A stretch of DNA of 64,000 bases. Source: Amycolatopsis nivea. GTDB lineage: Bacteria; Actinomycetota; Actinomycetes; Mycobacteriales; Pseudonocardiaceae. The translations under genes and the position numbers were made by a program. Location: positions 1 to 64,000 of the forward strand of contig NZ_SDLT01000037.1 of the NCBI RefSeq assembly GCF_004522235.1. The letters are read 5' to 3'. The notes beneath the pieces were generated by a model. That model did not search any database, was not told the origin of the DNA, and saw only the letters and a list, made by a program, of their open reading frames with translations. This document shows positions 34,808 through 44,863 of this stretch, in pieces (position 1 is the first letter of the stretch; the number at the start of each line of letters is the position of its first letter).

Positions 34808-36318
34808 TGCCACACGCCAAAACCTGGTCCGTCGCGTTGCTCGGCATCGAAGGCCGCGTAGTGGAAATCGAAGCCGATCTAGGCGGCGGCCTGAGCCGAG
34901 TCACCCTGGTCGGCCTGCCCGACGCCGGCCTCCGCGAGGCGAAAGACCGCGTCCGCTCCGCAGTCCGCAACTCCGGCCAATCCTGGCCCGACGGCAAGAT
35001 CACGCTGGCCTTGTCTCCCGCCAACCTGCCCAAAATGGGCTCCGGCTACGACCTGGGCATCGCCGCCGCAGTCCTAGCCGCCATCGGTGCCGTCCCAGCC
35101 CGAAAACTCCTGCACACAATCCTGCTGGGCGAACTGGCCTTGGACGGCCGAATCCGCCCCGTACGCGGCGTCCTCCCCGGCCTGCTGGCAGCCAAAGCCG
35201 CCGGCCACGAACGCGCCGTCGTGCCCACCGAGTCGTTGGTAGAAGCCGCCCTGGTAGACGGCCTGGAAGTCTCCGGAGTAACCCGCCTGGCAGAACTCAT
35301 CGCCTGGCTCAAAGACGAAGCCGACCTGGAACCACCCGCCGCTCCCGCAGCCGCCGCCCCAGTAGAAGTCCCCGACCTGGCCGACGTAGTAGGCCAACCA
35401 GAAGCCAGATGGGCCTTGGAAGTCGCCGCAGCAGGCGGCCACCACCTCCTGCTCACCGGCCCGCCTGGCGTAGGCAAAAGCATGCTGGCCAGACGCCTCC
35501 CCGGCCTGCTGCCCGACCTCTCCCCAGCCGAGTCCCTGGAAGTAACCGCCATCCACTCAGTAGACGGCTCCCTGTCCAAGTCATCGCCCCTGGTAACAGT
35601 CCCGCCTTTCGTCGCCCCACACCACTCGATCAGCCCACCAGCCCTAATCGGCGGCGGCACCGGCTTAGCGGCTCCGGGTGCCATCAGTCGAGCCCACCGA
35701 GGCGTCCTTTTCCTAGACGAGGCCTGCGAATTCGGCAACCAACGCCTCGACTCGCTCCGCACCGTCATGGAAGAAGGCGAAGTCCGCATCGCCCGCGCGA
35801 AGGGCGTCGTCCGCTATCCCGCCCAGTTCCAACTGGTGCTGGCCACCAACCCCTGCCCCTGCGCCCCACCGCGAGAAACCGACTGCACCTGCTCAGTACC
35901 CACCCGCCGCCGCTACCTGTCGCGCCTTTCGGGCCCTCTCCTGGACCGAGTAGACCTCCGCGTCCGCCTACGCCCTCTGACTGCGATCTCCGCCCACCAA
36001 TCCACCGCCCCAGAACCGTCCTCGACCGTCCGAGCCCGCGTCCTGGCCGCCCGCGAAAGAGCCAAACACCGCTGGCACGAACACGGCTGGCAGTCCAACA
36101 CCGAAGTCCCAGGCCCGATCCTGCGCCGAGATTTCGCCCTGCCACCCCCCGCCACCGCGGTTTTAGACAGAGCCCTGGACCGAGGCTTGCTGACCGCCCG
36201 AGGAGCCGACAGATGCCTGCGCATCGCCTGGACGCTGGCCGACCTGGCGGCCTTGCCCCAACCCGACACCGACCACGTCACCGCGGCCCTGGACTTCCGA
36301 GAACGCAAAACCGGCTGA
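34807..36318 (+). CDS. comM: Mg-chelatase-like AAA+ ATPase, ComM/YifB family
   Basis: Hexameric AAA+ helicase that promotes branch migration during integration of incoming DNA. The 503-residue protein has the N-terminal ChlI-like domain (WSVALLGIEGRVVEIEADLG, LVGLPDAGLREAKDRVRSA), Walker A LTGPPGVGKSMLARRLPGLL, Walker B GVLFLDEACEF, the Cys cluster CPCAPPRETDCTC and a C-terminal helical domain. Codon use is unlike neighbours, with many GTA, CCA, AGA and GCA codons. Confidence 0.95.
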   Translation: MPHAKTWSVALLGIEGRVVEIEADLGGGLSRVTLVGLPDAGLREAKDRVRSAVRNSGQSWPDGKITLALSPANLPKMGSGYDLGIAAAVLAAIGAVPARKLLHTILLGELALDGRIRPVRGVLPGLLAAKAAGHERAVVPTESLVEAALVDGLEVSGVTRLAELIAWLKDEADLEPPAAPAAAAPVEVPDLADVVGQPEARWALEVAAAGGHHLLLTGPPGVGKSMLARRLPGLLPDLSPAESLEVTAIHSVDGSLSKSSPLVTVPPFVAPHHSISPPALIGGGTGLAAPGAISRAHRGVLFLDEACEFGNQRLDSLRTVMEEGEVRIARAKGVVRYPAQFQLVLATNPCPCAPPRETDCTCSVPTRRRYLSRLSGPLLDRVDLRVRLRPLTAISAHQSTAPEPSSTVRARVLAARERAKHRWHEHGWQSNTEVPGPILRRDFALPPPATAVLDRALDRGLLTARGADRCLRIAWTLADLAALPQPDTDHVTAALDFRERKTG

Positions 36319-36925
36319 TCCACCCCGTAGGCCGAGCCTGCCCAAGGCGAGTGCCAGGAAACTTCGGCAGGTATCAGCTCGCTTCGGTGCAGGGTCCGCC
36401 TCCGGCAAGAGGTTCTGCCGTCTGCTCAGCCGTGCCCGGCGAACAGGCCGAGTAAGCGGCCATGCGCGCTGACGTTGGCGATCCCCGGAGCTCCGCCCAG
36501 CGCTTTCTCGCCGATGTCCGGACCAGATGTCCCAACTCCTAGATCCGCAATCCTGCGTCCCAGCCCAGCCCAGCCCAGCCCAGCCCAGCCCAGCCCAGCC
36601 CAGCCCAGCCCAGCCCAGCCCAGCCCAGCCCAGCCCAGCCCAGTCGCGGCCGTGGCCCCCAGTCTCGGACCGGCAAGCCTGCCCGTCCGGAATCCCAACG
36701 AAAGGAAAGCACCATGTCCCACCGAGCCATCCCGTCCTCGTCCCCGCGCACCCGGCACCGCAGGCCGAAGACGCCGCAGCACAAGATCGTCCGGCATCTG
36801 CATCCGGTCCGGCACCGGGAAGTCCGCCCCGAACACGATCCGGTCCGGGTCCGAGAACGGTTGGCGCTGCACCGCCACCTCGCCGTCGTCCGCCCCGAAA
36901 ACCCCGGCAGCCGAAGAGGTGCGGC
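36319..36925. other. Non-conserved interval between comM and dprA
   Basis: In most relatives dprA follows comM directly. Here about 600 bases intervene with no recognised gene. It holds the (CAGCC)16 tract, a possible 71-residue frame at 36714-36929 and a minus-strand phrase PDRIVFGADFPVPDRM that is hydrolase-like but isolated. Confidence 0.6.
36561..36640. repeat. Pentanucleotide tandem repeat (CAGCC)16
   Basis: Sixteen perfect consecutive copies of CAGCC, 80 bases, between comM and dprA. The reading frame of dprA is open back through it to an ATG at 36527, where it encodes alternating PAQPS units. Confidence 0.95.
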
Positions 36926-36929
36926 GTGA
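36714..36929 (+). CDS. Possible small Arg/His/Pro-rich protein upstream of dprA
   Basis: A 71-codon frame starting at an ATG at 36714 behind GAAAGGA and ending with a GTGA overlap on the dprA start. The sequence (MSHRAIPSSSPRTRHRRPK and onward) is Arg/His/Pro-rich and resembles out-of-frame GC-rich DNA. The good ribosome site and overlap suggest it may be a leader frame that couples translation into dprA, rather than a functional protein. Confidence 0.3.
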   Translation: MSHRAIPSSSPRTRHRRPKTPQHKIVRHLHPVRHREVRPEHDPVRVRERLALHRHLAVVRPENPGSRRGAA

Positions 36930-38098
36930 GCATCGCTGTCGAGGACCAGACCGCGGCAACCGACTCCGAACGCCTCGCCCGCGCGTATCTGCTCGGCGTC
37001 GCGGAACCACCGGCACCGCATCTGCTGGAGTTCGTCGGCGAACAAGGCCCGGTCGCGGCCGCCGAGCGCGTCCGGGCCGGGGACTGTCCCGAGAAGGTTC
37101 TCCGCGAAACGGCCGCGCGGCGGGAATCCACGATCGCGGAACAAGATCTCGAGGCAGCCGCCAAAGCCGGTGCCCGGCTCGTGGTTCCCGAAGACCACGA
37201 ATGGCCCGCGTGGCCACTGCTGTCGCTAGCGGTAGCAACCGGAAACGGTGTGAAGCACGTGGCGGCACCGCTCGGGCTCTGGGTGCGCGGCGACGCGAGC
37301 CTGGCGGAAGTCGCGGACCGCGCGGTGGCGGTCGTCGGCGCTCGGATGGCCACGGACTACGGCCTGCACAACGCCGTCGAGATCGGCCACGCCTTGGCAA
37401 CCCGCCAAGTACCGGTTTTCTCCGGTGCTGCCCTGGGCATCGACGCCGCCGCCCACCGAGGCGCGCTCAGCGGCGGCGGGATCACGGTCGCGCTCCTCGG
37501 TTGCGCTGTCGACTACTCCTATCCGGTTGGGAACAGCGGCTTGTTGGACCGCATCGTCGCCGAGGGCGGTGCGATCGTCAGCGAGTACGCGCCGAAGACC
37601 CCGCCCGCGCGCCATCGATTTCTGGTGCGGAATCGCCTTATCGCAGGTCTTACCGACGGCACAGTCGTTGTAGAGGCCGGAATCCGCAGTGGTGCGCGCA
37701 ACACCGCCACTATCGCGGGTGCGCTGGGCAAGGTCGTGATGGCGTTGCCGGGATCAGTGCATTCTGGCAGTTCAGCCGGTTGCCACGCACTGATCCGGGA
37801 CTGCAAAGCCACGTTGGTCACTTCGGTTGACGAGGTGCTCGAAACCGTGGGCAGGTTCGGCACCGCTGCTCCCGCGGCCGAGTCGAGTCGGCGGCCCACG
37901 GACAATCTCGGTCCGGAGGCATCACGGGTCTACGACGCGCTGCTTCCGCGGGCTGGCCGGGCTCCGGAAGAGGTAGCGGAAAGCGCTGGAGTGCCTGTTT
38001 CCCGAGTTCGCGCCTTGTTGCCCGCACTGGAAGTCGACGGTTTCGCGGTGCGCGGCGAGACCGGCTGGCGGCAGATAGTCCGAACGGCCAACCGATGA
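36926..38098 (+). CDS. dprA: DNA-processing protein DprA
   Basis: Loads RecA onto incoming single-stranded DNA in transformation. The 390-residue protein has an N-terminal helical region (ERLARAYLLGVAEPPAPHLL), the Rossmann-like core with VAVVGARMATDYGLHNA, VFSGAALGIDAAAHRGAL, VALLGCAVDYSYPVGN, EYAPKTPPARHRFLVRNRLI and VVVEAGIRSGARNTA, and a C-terminal winged helix (VYDALLPRAGRAPEEVAESA). The GTG at 36926 is taken as the start; an in-frame ATG lies at 36527 beyond the repeat. Confidence 0.95.
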   Translation: MSIAVEDQTAATDSERLARAYLLGVAEPPAPHLLEFVGEQGPVAAAERVRAGDCPEKVLRETAARRESTIAEQDLEAAAKAGARLVVPEDHEWPAWPLLSLAVATGNGVKHVAAPLGLWVRGDASLAEVADRAVAVVGARMATDYGLHNAVEIGHALATRQVPVFSGAALGIDAAAHRGALSGGGITVALLGCAVDYSYPVGNSGLLDRIVAEGGAIVSEYAPKTPPARHRFLVRNRLIAGLTDGTVVVEAGIRSGARNTATIAGALGKVVMALPGSVHSGSSAGCHALIRDCKATLVTSVDEVLETVGRFGTAAPAAESSRRPTDNLGPEASRVYDALLPRAGRAPEEVAESAGVPVSRVRALLPALEVDGFAVRGETGWRQIVRTANR

Positions 38099-38113
38099 TG
38101 GGCGTGGCGATGC

Positions 38114-39169
38114 TTGACCAATGGCGATGGTTCGCGCAGCGTAATCGTCATGCCGTCAGCGAGTGCACGCAAGGACGCGGTCCCGCGTCCCGGTGGACAC
38201 CGGAAACGCCCGCCACGACCCGATCTTCGTGCACTTCGCGCCGAATTGCCGGAGTCCGCCGAATCGGTGGTGGCCGGTTACGAACGGCATCTGTCGCTGG
38301 AGCGTGGGCTGTCGCCGCACACCGTGCGCGCGTACGTCGGCGATGTCGTTTCGCTGCTGGCGTTCCTGACCGTGGGGGAGGGCGACCGTCCCGCGCGGCG
38401 CTTTGAGGACTTGGACGTCACGCAGCTGCGCGCGTGGCTCGCGGGGCAGTGCTCGGACGGCGCCGGGCGCACCACCCTCGCGCGCCGCGCCGCGGCGGCG
38501 CGCACCTTCACGGCTTGGGCGCACCGCACTGGTTTGCTGAAGTCGGACCCGGGCGGCCGGCTGGCCGCGCCGCGCACGCACCGGACCTTGCCCGGGGTAC
38601 TCCGCGCCGAGCAGGCCGACGCGCTCATGGACGCCTCCGCGAAAGGGGCAGCCGAACGGGATCCGGTCGCTCTGCGTGACCGCGCGTTGGTCGAAATGCT
38701 GTACGCAACCGGCATTCGGGTGTCGGAGTTGTGCGGACTGGACGTCGGCAGCGTGGACTTTTCCCGCCGCGTGGTTTCGGTGGTGGGCAAGGGAGACAAG
38801 GAGCGGACGGTTCCGTTCGGCGTCCCGGCGGCCGAGGCGCTGACCGCGTGGCTGGAGGACGGACGGCCTGCGCTGGCTGGGGAAACGCCGCCGGCGGCGC
38901 TTTTCCTGGGCGTTCGCGGCAAGCGTCTCGACCCGCGCGCGGCGCGCCGGGTGGTGCACGAGGCGGTGGCCGCGGTGCCGGGCGCAACGGACATGGGGCC
39001 GCACGGGCTAAGGCATTCCGCCGCGACGCATCTGCTCGAAGGAGGTGCCGATCTCAGGAGCGTTCAGGAACTGCTTGGTCACGCTACGCTGGCCACGACC
39101 CAGCTCTACACTCATGTGACCGTCGATCGGCTGAAGGCGATCCATGACCGAGCACACCCGCGGGCCTGA
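38114..39169 (+). CDS. xerC: Tyrosine recombinase XerC
   Basis: Site-specific recombinase that resolves chromosome dimers at dif. The 351-residue protein has an N-terminal SAM-like DNA-binding domain ([20 protein letters not shown]) and a catalytic domain with Arg in [14 protein letters not shown], Lys in [21 protein letters not shown] and [14 protein letters not shown] containing the nucleophile Tyr. The start is uncertain: a TTG at 38114 or an ATG at 38150; neither has a clear ribosome site. The 3' end overlaps whiG by 26 bases. Confidence 0.93.
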   Translation: MTNGDGSRSVIVMPSASARKDAVPRPGGHRKRPPRPDLRALRAELPESAESVVAGYERHLSLERGLSPHTVRAYVGDVVSLLAFLTVGEGDRPARRFEDLDVTQLRAWLAGQCSDGAGRTTLARRAAAARTFTAWAHRTGLLKSDPGGRLAAPRTHRTLPGVLRAEQADALMDASAKGAAERDPVALRDRALVEMLYATGIRVSELCGLDVGSVDFSRRVVSVVGKGDKERTVPFGVPAAEALTAWLEDGRPALAGETPPAALFLGVRGKRLDPRAARRVVHEAVAAVPGATDMGPHGLRHSAATHLLEGGADLRSVQELLGHATLATTQLYTHVTVDRLKAIHDRAHPRA

Positions 39170-40127
39170 CGCGGCCGGCGGAGGCTCGGCCGGGGACGGC
39201 AGGGCCGAACCGTCGGCGCACGCGCATCCGCACGAGCACGGAGACAACACTGAGCAGCACGCCGAGAACGACCGTGCAATGACTTCCACATCGCAGGTCA
39301 CGGAAGCCGGGGCGGCACGCCCCGGCGTGCAGGACGCCGTCAACGGGGACGGTCGTCCTGGTCAGGACGTCGACGCGGGGATTCAGGCGCTGTGGCAGCA
39401 GTTCGCCGACAAACCGGACCAGACGTCGCGCGACCGGCTGGTGCTGCACTACGCACCGCTGGTGAAGTACGTCGCGGGCCGGGTCGGCACCGGTCTGCCT
39501 ACGCACGTAGACGTCGGCGACCTTGTGCAGTCAGGCATTTTCGGTCTGGTCGACGCGATCGAGAAGTTCGACCCGGAACGCGGCCTGCGCTTCGAGACGT
39601 ACGCGATGCAACGCATCCGCGGCGCCATCCTGGACGACCTGCGCTCCCAGGACTGGGTCCCGCGCGCCGTGCGCAGCAAGGCGAAGGAAACGGCCCGCGC
39701 CCTGGAACGCCTCGGCGCCCGCCTGCACCGAACCCCGACCGACGCCGAACTCGCCGGCGAAATGGGCATCAGCCTCGACGACCTGCGCGACTTCTACGGC
39801 CAGCTCCGCCTCACCAGCGTGGTCGCGCTCGAAGACCTTGTCACCGCGGGCAAAGACGCCGGTTCGCTGGTCGACACCCTCCCCGACGACGGCGCGGTCG
39901 ACCCGGTGGCCGTCCTCGTGGACCAGGACAACCGCCGCCAGCTCGCCGAAGCCATCGCGCAGCTGACCGACCGGGACAAGATCGTCGTCAGCCTCTACTA
40001 CTTCGAAAGCCTGACCTTGGCGGAAATCGGGAAGGTCCTGGGAGTCACGGAATCGCGCGTGAGCCAGCTGCACACCCGCGCGGTGATGCGACTGCGCGCC
40101 AAGCTGATGGAGCAGCCCAGCGGCTGA
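39144..40127 (+). CDS. whiG: RNA polymerase sigma factor, WhiG/FliA family
   Basis: Alternative sigma-28-type factor; in Streptomyces WhiG starts the switch of aerial hyphae to spores. Regions: 2 ([42 protein letters not shown]), 3 ([18 protein letters not shown]) and 4 ([21 protein letters not shown]). About 75 low-complexity residues precede region 1; an in-frame ATG at 39279 is an alternative start. It overlaps xerC by 26 bases. Confidence 0.94.
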   Translation: MTEHTRGPDAAGGGSAGDGRAEPSAHAHPHEHGDNTEQHAENDRAMTSTSQVTEAGAARPGVQDAVNGDGRPGQDVDAGIQALWQQFADKPDQTSRDRLVLHYAPLVKYVAGRVGTGLPTHVDVGDLVQSGIFGLVDAIEKFDPERGLRFETYAMQRIRGAILDDLRSQDWVPRAVRSKAKETARALERLGARLHRTPTDAELAGEMGISLDDLRDFYGQLRLTSVVALEDLVTAGKDAGSLVDTLPDDGAVDPVAVLVDQDNRRQLAEAIAQLTDRDKIVVSLYYFESLTLAEIGKVLGVTESRVSQLHTRAVMRLRAKLMEQPSG

Positions 40128-40332
40128 CCCCTGGATCCGCAACCGGCGCATCGATTGTCTTGTTCGCAAGGCTTGTCCGGTGCTCAGGCGGGGTCGGTGC
40201 GGACCACGGGCCGACGCGGCGGTGGTTGCGGACCACTGTCGACGCGGCGGCGGACCACGGTCGATGTGTCGGTGGTTTGACCCTAGTGACCTCCTTCGGA
40301 TCGATCGGCCGCTAGCGACGGCTGCTTTGGTG

Positions 40333-41781
40333 TCACGGGCCTTCCGCCCACGGCTTGAGGCGTACTCGGCTGGGAGTGCCGACCAAGGCGAGCGGGTCGA
40401 TGTATTCCATGCCGCGGCGGGCTCCCCAGTGCAGGCAGGTGGCGGTCGGGCAACCGGGGTGGCCGGGGATGGCGGTTCCCAACGGCTGGCCGCGGTAGAT
40501 CTGGTCTCCGGCGGCGACTGTCGGGGTGATCGGGAGGTAGGTCGTGTGGAGGCCGCCGTCGTGGTCGACGGCGACTACTCCTTGTCCCGCGACCTGACCG
40601 GCGAAGACCACCACTCCCATGTCCGCAGCCAGCACTTGTTGTCCGGCGGCGGCTTCCAGGTCTACGCCTCGGTGACCGGGGCCGAACAGGGTCGCGGGCG
40701 GTTCGAAGTTGCGGGTGACGTGCGGGCGGGGCGTCAGGGGCCAGGCCAGCCGTCCGGGTTCTTCCGGAACGGGCTGGAGGGGCGCGGCGTCGGCTCGGGA
40801 GTGGAGCAGGGCTGCTGAGCCCGCGGACAAGGTCAAGACCGTCGCGAGGATCAGCCACGTTCGGGTGACTTTGCGGCTGCGCGGGGCGAACGTCGGGAGT
40901 TCGCCGCCTGCTCCGGCCAGTCGCAGGGGTGGGTGACCCCAGCTGAAATCGCAGGGCAGCGAGATTCGGACGCTCGGCAAGAGGGGCACGGGTCTTGGGC
41001 GTGCAGGGCGAAGGAGCCTGCGGGAGGCGAAGAGGGCGTAGCGGCTGACGGTGCTCGCGGCGGACCTCGCGCGGGTCCACGTGCGGCGGAGTGCGGTGCG
41101 GATTCTGGGCGGTCTGGCGGGTGGTCGGCGATGGCGGCCGCCGCGCGGGAGCGGACCCGTTGAGGTAGGGGGCGGGATGGCGTCGTCCGGGCTCAGGAGG
41201 GCGGCACCTGCCGATGGGTGCTGAGTGAGCAGGGCAGCGGTTGCCAGGACCACCGGATGAGGCGAATCCGGCACCGTCGCTGCCGAGGCCGACACCGCTG
41301 GCTCCGACCCCAACCCGGCCGATTCCGATCCCTCTGATCCCGGCCCCGCCGACTCGGCCGCCACCGCAGTCGATGACGGCGACGACGGCAGTGACACTGA
41401 CGACGCTGGCGGTGGTGTCGCAGGCGGCCGATAGAGCGGCGACGGATTCGGAGAGGGGCCGGATCGGCTGCTCGCTTCTCTGTCCGGGCGAGGCACAGGG
41501 GAGGGCACTGAACTGGCCGAGCTCGGCATCGAGGGCGCACGCGACGGGGAAGCCGTGCGGGAGTTGGCGGGACAAGCAGGAGCGTGGGCCACAGAATTCG
41601 GTGCCGAGGGCTCACGCACACGGGAAGCCGTGCGTGATTCAGCGGAGACAGCGGCGGGATTGGGCAGAGAACTCGACGTCGAGGGTGCAGGAACCGAGGG
41701 CGCAAGAACCGGGGAATCCTCAGGAGAATCGGCAGTGCGGGAAGCAACGGCGGCAACGGGAAAAGATCGCGTAGTGGTCAT
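40333..41781 (-). CDS. M23 family metallopeptidase with long N-terminal extension
   Basis: Likely cell-wall endopeptidase (LytM/NlpD-type) anchored in the membrane. Of 482 residues, about 1-215 are Ser/Pro/Ala-rich, 216-305 Arg-rich, then a membrane helix ([20 protein letters not shown]) and the extracytoplasmic M23 domain with [19 protein letters not shown] (Zn-binding His and Asp) and [14 protein letters not shown] (His of the HxH site). The ATG at 41781 has GGATGGGGAC upstream, but a shorter start cannot be excluded because the N-terminal half looks like weakly constrained DNA. Convergent with whiG, divergent from rpsB. Confidence 0.8.
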   Translation of the reverse strand: MTTTRSFPVAAVASRTADSPEDSPVLAPSVPAPSTSSSLPNPAAVSAESRTASRVREPSAPNSVAHAPACPANSRTASPSRAPSMPSSASSVPSPVPRPDREASSRSGPSPNPSPLYRPPATPPPASSVSLPSSPSSTAVAAESAGPGSEGSESAGLGSEPAVSASAATVPDSPHPVVLATAALLTQHPSAGAALLSPDDAIPPPTSTGPLPRGGRHRRPPARPPRIRTALRRTWTRARSAASTVSRYALFASRRLLRPARPRPVPLLPSVRISLPCDFSWGHPPLRLAGAGGELPTFAPRSRKVTRTWLILATVLTLSAGSAALLHSRADAAPLQPVPEEPGRLAWPLTPRPHVTRNFEPPATLFGPGHRGVDLEAAAGQQVLAADMGVVVFAGQVAGQGVVAVDHDGGLHTTYLPITPTVAAGDQIYRGQPLGTAIPGHPGCPTATCLHWGARRGMEYIDPLALVGTPSRVRLKPWAEGP

Positions 41782-42188
41782 GTCCCCATCCTCGGGCGCC
41801 GGCCGACCGGAACCCGCTGTTCAGCGGGGGTTGTCCACAGGTGGGCGCGGTTGTGGACAACTCCGGGCCGGGCGAAGGCTGCCCGCAGGGGCGGGCCTGG
41901 TGGCAGGGGGTAGAATCAATTCCGCAGTCCACTCGCTGGGCTGACTTCGCGTGCACGTGCGCGCGTCCCCGGACGGGCCGCTTCTGGCGGGAACCCGGAC
42001 GGAGGGGCGCACGGTGTCCGGCGGTCCCTGGGGTTTCGCACAGCCGAACCCACGGGTCCGGGCATCGGCTGCGGCACCAGGGCCCACGACCTCCCGGTCG
42101 GGGGCGACTAACCGGAACAGCGCCTCCGCGGGCGGAACGAACACCGGCAGCGGGAGCGCGCGACTACAGAAAAGGTGTGATTCCGGCA
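41782..42188 (+). promoter_or_regulatory. rpsB upstream region
   Basis: A 407-base region without a gene. It holds two inverted DnaA boxes at 41830-41861, a TAGAAT -10-like box at 41911-41916 about 270 bases before the rpsB ATG, and a long GC-rich leader. I did not recognise a known S2 leader structure. Confidence 0.5.
41830..41861. promoter_or_regulatory. Inverted pair of DnaA boxes
   Basis: GTTGTCCACA (41830-41839) and its exact complement (41852-41861) with a 12-base spacer. TTGTCCACA is the preferred DnaA box in high-GC actinobacteria. Confidence 0.6.
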
Positions 42189-43073
42189 ATGGCCGTCGTC
42201 ACCATGAAGCAGCTGCTCGACAGCGGCGTGCACTTCGGGCACCAGACCCGTCGGTGGAACCCGAAGATGAAGCGCTACATCTTCACCGAGCGCAACGGCA
42301 TCTACATCATCGACCTGCAGCAGACGCTGACGTACATCGACCGTGCGTTCGAGTTCATCAAGGAAACCGTCGCGCACGGCGGCACCATCATGTTCGTCGG
42401 CACGAAGAAGCAGGCTCAGGAAGCGATCGCCAACGAGGCCGCGCGCGTGGGCATGCCCTACGTGAACCAGCGCTGGCTCGGCGGCATGCTGACCAACTTC
42501 CAGACCGTCCACAAGCGCCTTCTCCGCCTGAAGGAGCTCGAGGCCCAGGAGCAGACCGGCGGTTTCACCGGCCTGACCAAGCGCGAGATCCTCACGCTGA
42601 CCCGCGAGAAGGACAAGCTCGAGAAGACCCTGGGCGGCATCCGGGACATGGCCAAGGTGCCGTCCGCGGTGTGGATCGTCGACACCAAGAAGGAGCACAT
42701 CGCCGTCGGCGAGGCTCGCAAGCTCAACATCCCGGTCGTCGCGATCCTGGACACCAACTGCGACCCGGACGAGGTCGACTACCCGATTCCGGGCAACGAC
42801 GACGCGATCCGTTCCGCCGCGCTGCTGACGAAGGTCGTCGCCGAGGCCGCCGCGGCCGGGCTGATGGCCCGTTCCGGCCGCAACGGCGCCTCGGCCGACG
42901 CGAAGCCGGAGACCGGTGCTTCGGACGAGCCGCTGGCCGAGTGGGAGAAGGAGCTCCTCGCGGGCTCGGAGACCGCCGCCGCCGACGCGACCGAGGCCGC
43001 TGCCGCCACCGAGACGGCTGCCGCGACCGAAACCGCGGAAGCGACCGGCGAGCAGGCTCCGGCCAACTCCTGA
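42189..43073 (+). CDS. rpsB: 30S ribosomal protein S2
   Basis: The 294-residue product starts [20 protein letters not shown], with [20 protein letters not shown], the S2 signature region [18 protein letters not shown] and [21 protein letters not shown]. The last about 50 residues are an Ala/Thr/Glu-rich actinobacterial tail. The frame is open upstream but the family start fixes the ATG at 42189. Confidence 0.97.
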   Translation: MAVVTMKQLLDSGVHFGHQTRRWNPKMKRYIFTERNGIYIIDLQQTLTYIDRAFEFIKETVAHGGTIMFVGTKKQAQEAIANEAARVGMPYVNQRWLGGMLTNFQTVHKRLLRLKELEAQEQTGGFTGLTKREILTLTREKDKLEKTLGGIRDMAKVPSAVWIVDTKKEHIAVGEARKLNIPVVAILDTNCDPDEVDYPIPGNDDAIRSAALLTKVVAEAAAAGLMARSGRNGASADAKPETGASDEPLAEWEKELLAGSETAAADATEAAAATETAAATETAEATGEQAPANS

Positions 43074-43155
43074 TCCACCCCGTCTGGGCGGTCCGCGCAG
43101 GGCCGCCCGGACGGCGCTCACCGCACACGTACCTGAAACGGACGGATTCAACACG

Positions 43156-43971
43156 ATGGCGAACTACACCGCCGCTGACGTGAAGCGCCTGCGCGAGATG
43201 ACCGGCGCGGGCATGATGGACTGCAAGAAGGCCCTCGAGGAGAACGACGGCGACTTCGAGAAGGCTGTCGAGTTCCTGCGCATCAAGGGCGCCAAGGACG
43301 TCGGCAAGCGCGCCGAGCGCGCCACCGCCGAGGGCCTGGTCGCCGGCGACGGCGGCGTCATGATCGAACTCGACTCCGAGACCGACTTCGTCGCCAAGAA
43401 CGACGACTTCCAGCAGCTCGCGGCGAAGATCGTCGAGACCGCGAAGGCGCTGAAGTCCAGCGACGTCGAGGCTCTGAAGGCCGCCGACCTGGACGGCAAG
43501 CCGGTCAACGAGGTCGTGCAGGAGCTGTCGGCCCGCATCGGCGAGAAGCTCGAGCTGCGCCGCGTGGTGTCGTTCGAGGGCAAGACCGCGACCTACCTGC
43601 ACCGCCGCGGCTCCGACCTCCCGCCCGCCGTCGGCGTGCTGGTCGAGTTCACCGGTGACGACGTGGACGCCGCCCGCGGCGCCGCGATGCAGGTCGCCGC
43701 GCTGCGCGCGAAGTACCTGACCCGCGAGGAGGTGCCGGCCGAGATCATCGAGAACGAGCGCCGCATCGCCGAGCAGACCGCCCGCGAGGAAGGCAAGCCC
43801 GAGCAGGCGCTGCCGAAGATCATCGAGGGCAAGGTCAACGCGTACTACAAGGACAACGTGCTGCTCGAGCAGCCGTCGGTCAAGGACAACAAGAAGACCG
43901 TCAAGGCCCTGCTCGACGAGGCGGGCGTGACCCTGACCCGGTTCGCCCGGTTCGAGGTCGGCCAGGCCTGA
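43156..43971 (+). CDS. tsf: Elongation factor Ts
   Basis: GDP-GTP exchange factor for EF-Tu. The 271-residue protein has the N-terminal UBA-like domain ([20 protein letters not shown]), the conserved [13 protein letters not shown] loop that contacts EF-Tu, and paired core subdomains ending in the [13 protein letters not shown] region. It lies 82 bases after rpsB, the usual pair. Confidence 0.97.
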   Translation: MANYTAADVKRLREMTGAGMMDCKKALEENDGDFEKAVEFLRIKGAKDVGKRAERATAEGLVAGDGGVMIELDSETDFVAKNDDFQQLAAKIVETAKALKSSDVEALKAADLDGKPVNEVVQELSARIGEKLELRRVVSFEGKTATYLHRRGSDLPPAVGVLVEFTGDDVDAARGAAMQVAALRAKYLTREEVPAEIIENERRIAEQTAREEGKPEQALPKIIEGKVNAYYKDNVLLEQPSVKDNKKTVKALLDEAGVTLTRFARFEVGQA

Positions 43972-43997
43972 GCGAGGCACTGGGACTAGGTTCTGGC

Positions 43998-44036
43998 ACT
44001 GTGCCCCGTCTCCGCGCATCGGGGACGGGGCACAGT
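43998..44036 (+). terminator. Hairpin between tsf and pyrH
   Basis: Perfect 13-base arms ACTGTGCCCCGTC (43998-44010) and GACGGGGCACAGT (44024-44036), 13-base loop, no T-run. It could terminate or attenuate rpsB-tsf transcription before pyrH, or process the mRNA. Confidence 0.65.
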
Positions 44037-44067
44037 CGGGTCTACCGAGGGGCAGGAGGCGACAGAC

Positions 44068-44814
44068 ATGGGTGAGGACCGGGTCGAGGGCGGGTACCGC
44101 CGGGTGCTGCTGAAACTGGGCGGCGAGATGTTCGGCGGCGGCGCGGTGGGCGTCGACCCCGACGTCGTGCACTCCGTCGCCCAGCAGATCGCCGACGTCG
44201 CGCGCACCGGGGTGCAGATCGCGGTGGTGATCGGCGGCGGCAACTATTTCCGCGGCGCGGAGCTGTCGCAGCGCGGCATGGACCGCGACCGCGCCGACTA
44301 CATGGCGATGCTCGGCACCGTGATGAACTGCCTCGCGCTGCAGGACTTCCTCGAAAAGGAAGGCCTCCCGACCCGCGTGCAGACCGCGATCACGATGGGA
44401 CAGGTCGCCGAGCCCTACATCCCGCGCCGCGCGGAACGGCACCTCGAGAAGGGCCGCGTCGTCATCTTCGGCGCCGGCGTCGGCATGCCGTACTTCTCCA
44501 CCGACACCGCCGCCGCGCAGCGCGCGCTCGAACTCGGCTGCGAAGCCGTGCTGATGGCCAAGGCCGTGGACGGCGTCTACACCGCGGATCCGAAGACCGA
44601 CCCCGACGCGAAGATGTTCACCGACATCACTCACCGCGAGGTGCTCGAGCGCGGTCTCAAGGTCGCCGACGCCACCGCGTTCAGCCTCTGCATGGACAAC
44701 AAGATGCCGATCATCGTGTTCAACCTGCTCACCGAGGGCAACATCGCCCGCGCGGTGGGCGGTGAGAGGATCGGCACGCTGGTCTCGACCCCCGCCGACG
44801 AGGCGTCCGCCTAG
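44068..44814 (+). CDS. pyrH: UMP kinase
   Basis: Hexameric kinase making UDP (EC 2.7.4.22), amino-acid-kinase fold. The 248-residue product has [67 protein letters not shown] and [15 protein letters not shown]. The ATG at 44068 has GGGGCAGGAGG upstream. pyrH-frr-cdsA is a conserved order. Confidence 0.97.
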   Translation: MGEDRVEGGYRRVLLKLGGEMFGGGAVGVDPDVVHSVAQQIADVARTGVQIAVVIGGGNYFRGAELSQRGMDRDRADYMAMLGTVMNCLALQDFLEKEGLPTRVQTAITMGQVAEPYIPRRAERHLEKGRVVIFGAGVGMPYFSTDTAAAQRALELGCEAVLMAKAVDGVYTADPKTDPDAKMFTDITHREVLERGLKVADATAFSLCMDNKMPIIVFNLLTEGNIARAVGGERIGTLVSTPADEASA

Positions 44815-44863
44815 ACCTGCTGGGATCAAGCTCAGGTCCGACAACACAACACCGGGAGTAGCC

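Noticed and set aside
36720-36910. Minus-strand phrase PDRIVFGADFPVPDRM suggesting an amidohydrolase fragment
   Set aside because: Only about 20 residues look alike, the flanking frame is low-complexity and the strand has no start or other motifs; chance in GC-rich DNA is likely.
40195-40290. Three imperfect GCGGACCAC/CGACGCGG repeats after whiG
   Set aside because: Units vary in length and sequence and show no symmetry; probably local sequence decay rather than a functional array.
41193-41944. Several overlapping open frames on both strands near the M23 peptidase start
   Set aside because: They are low-complexity shadows of one GC-rich stretch, with no ribosome sites or recognisable domains.
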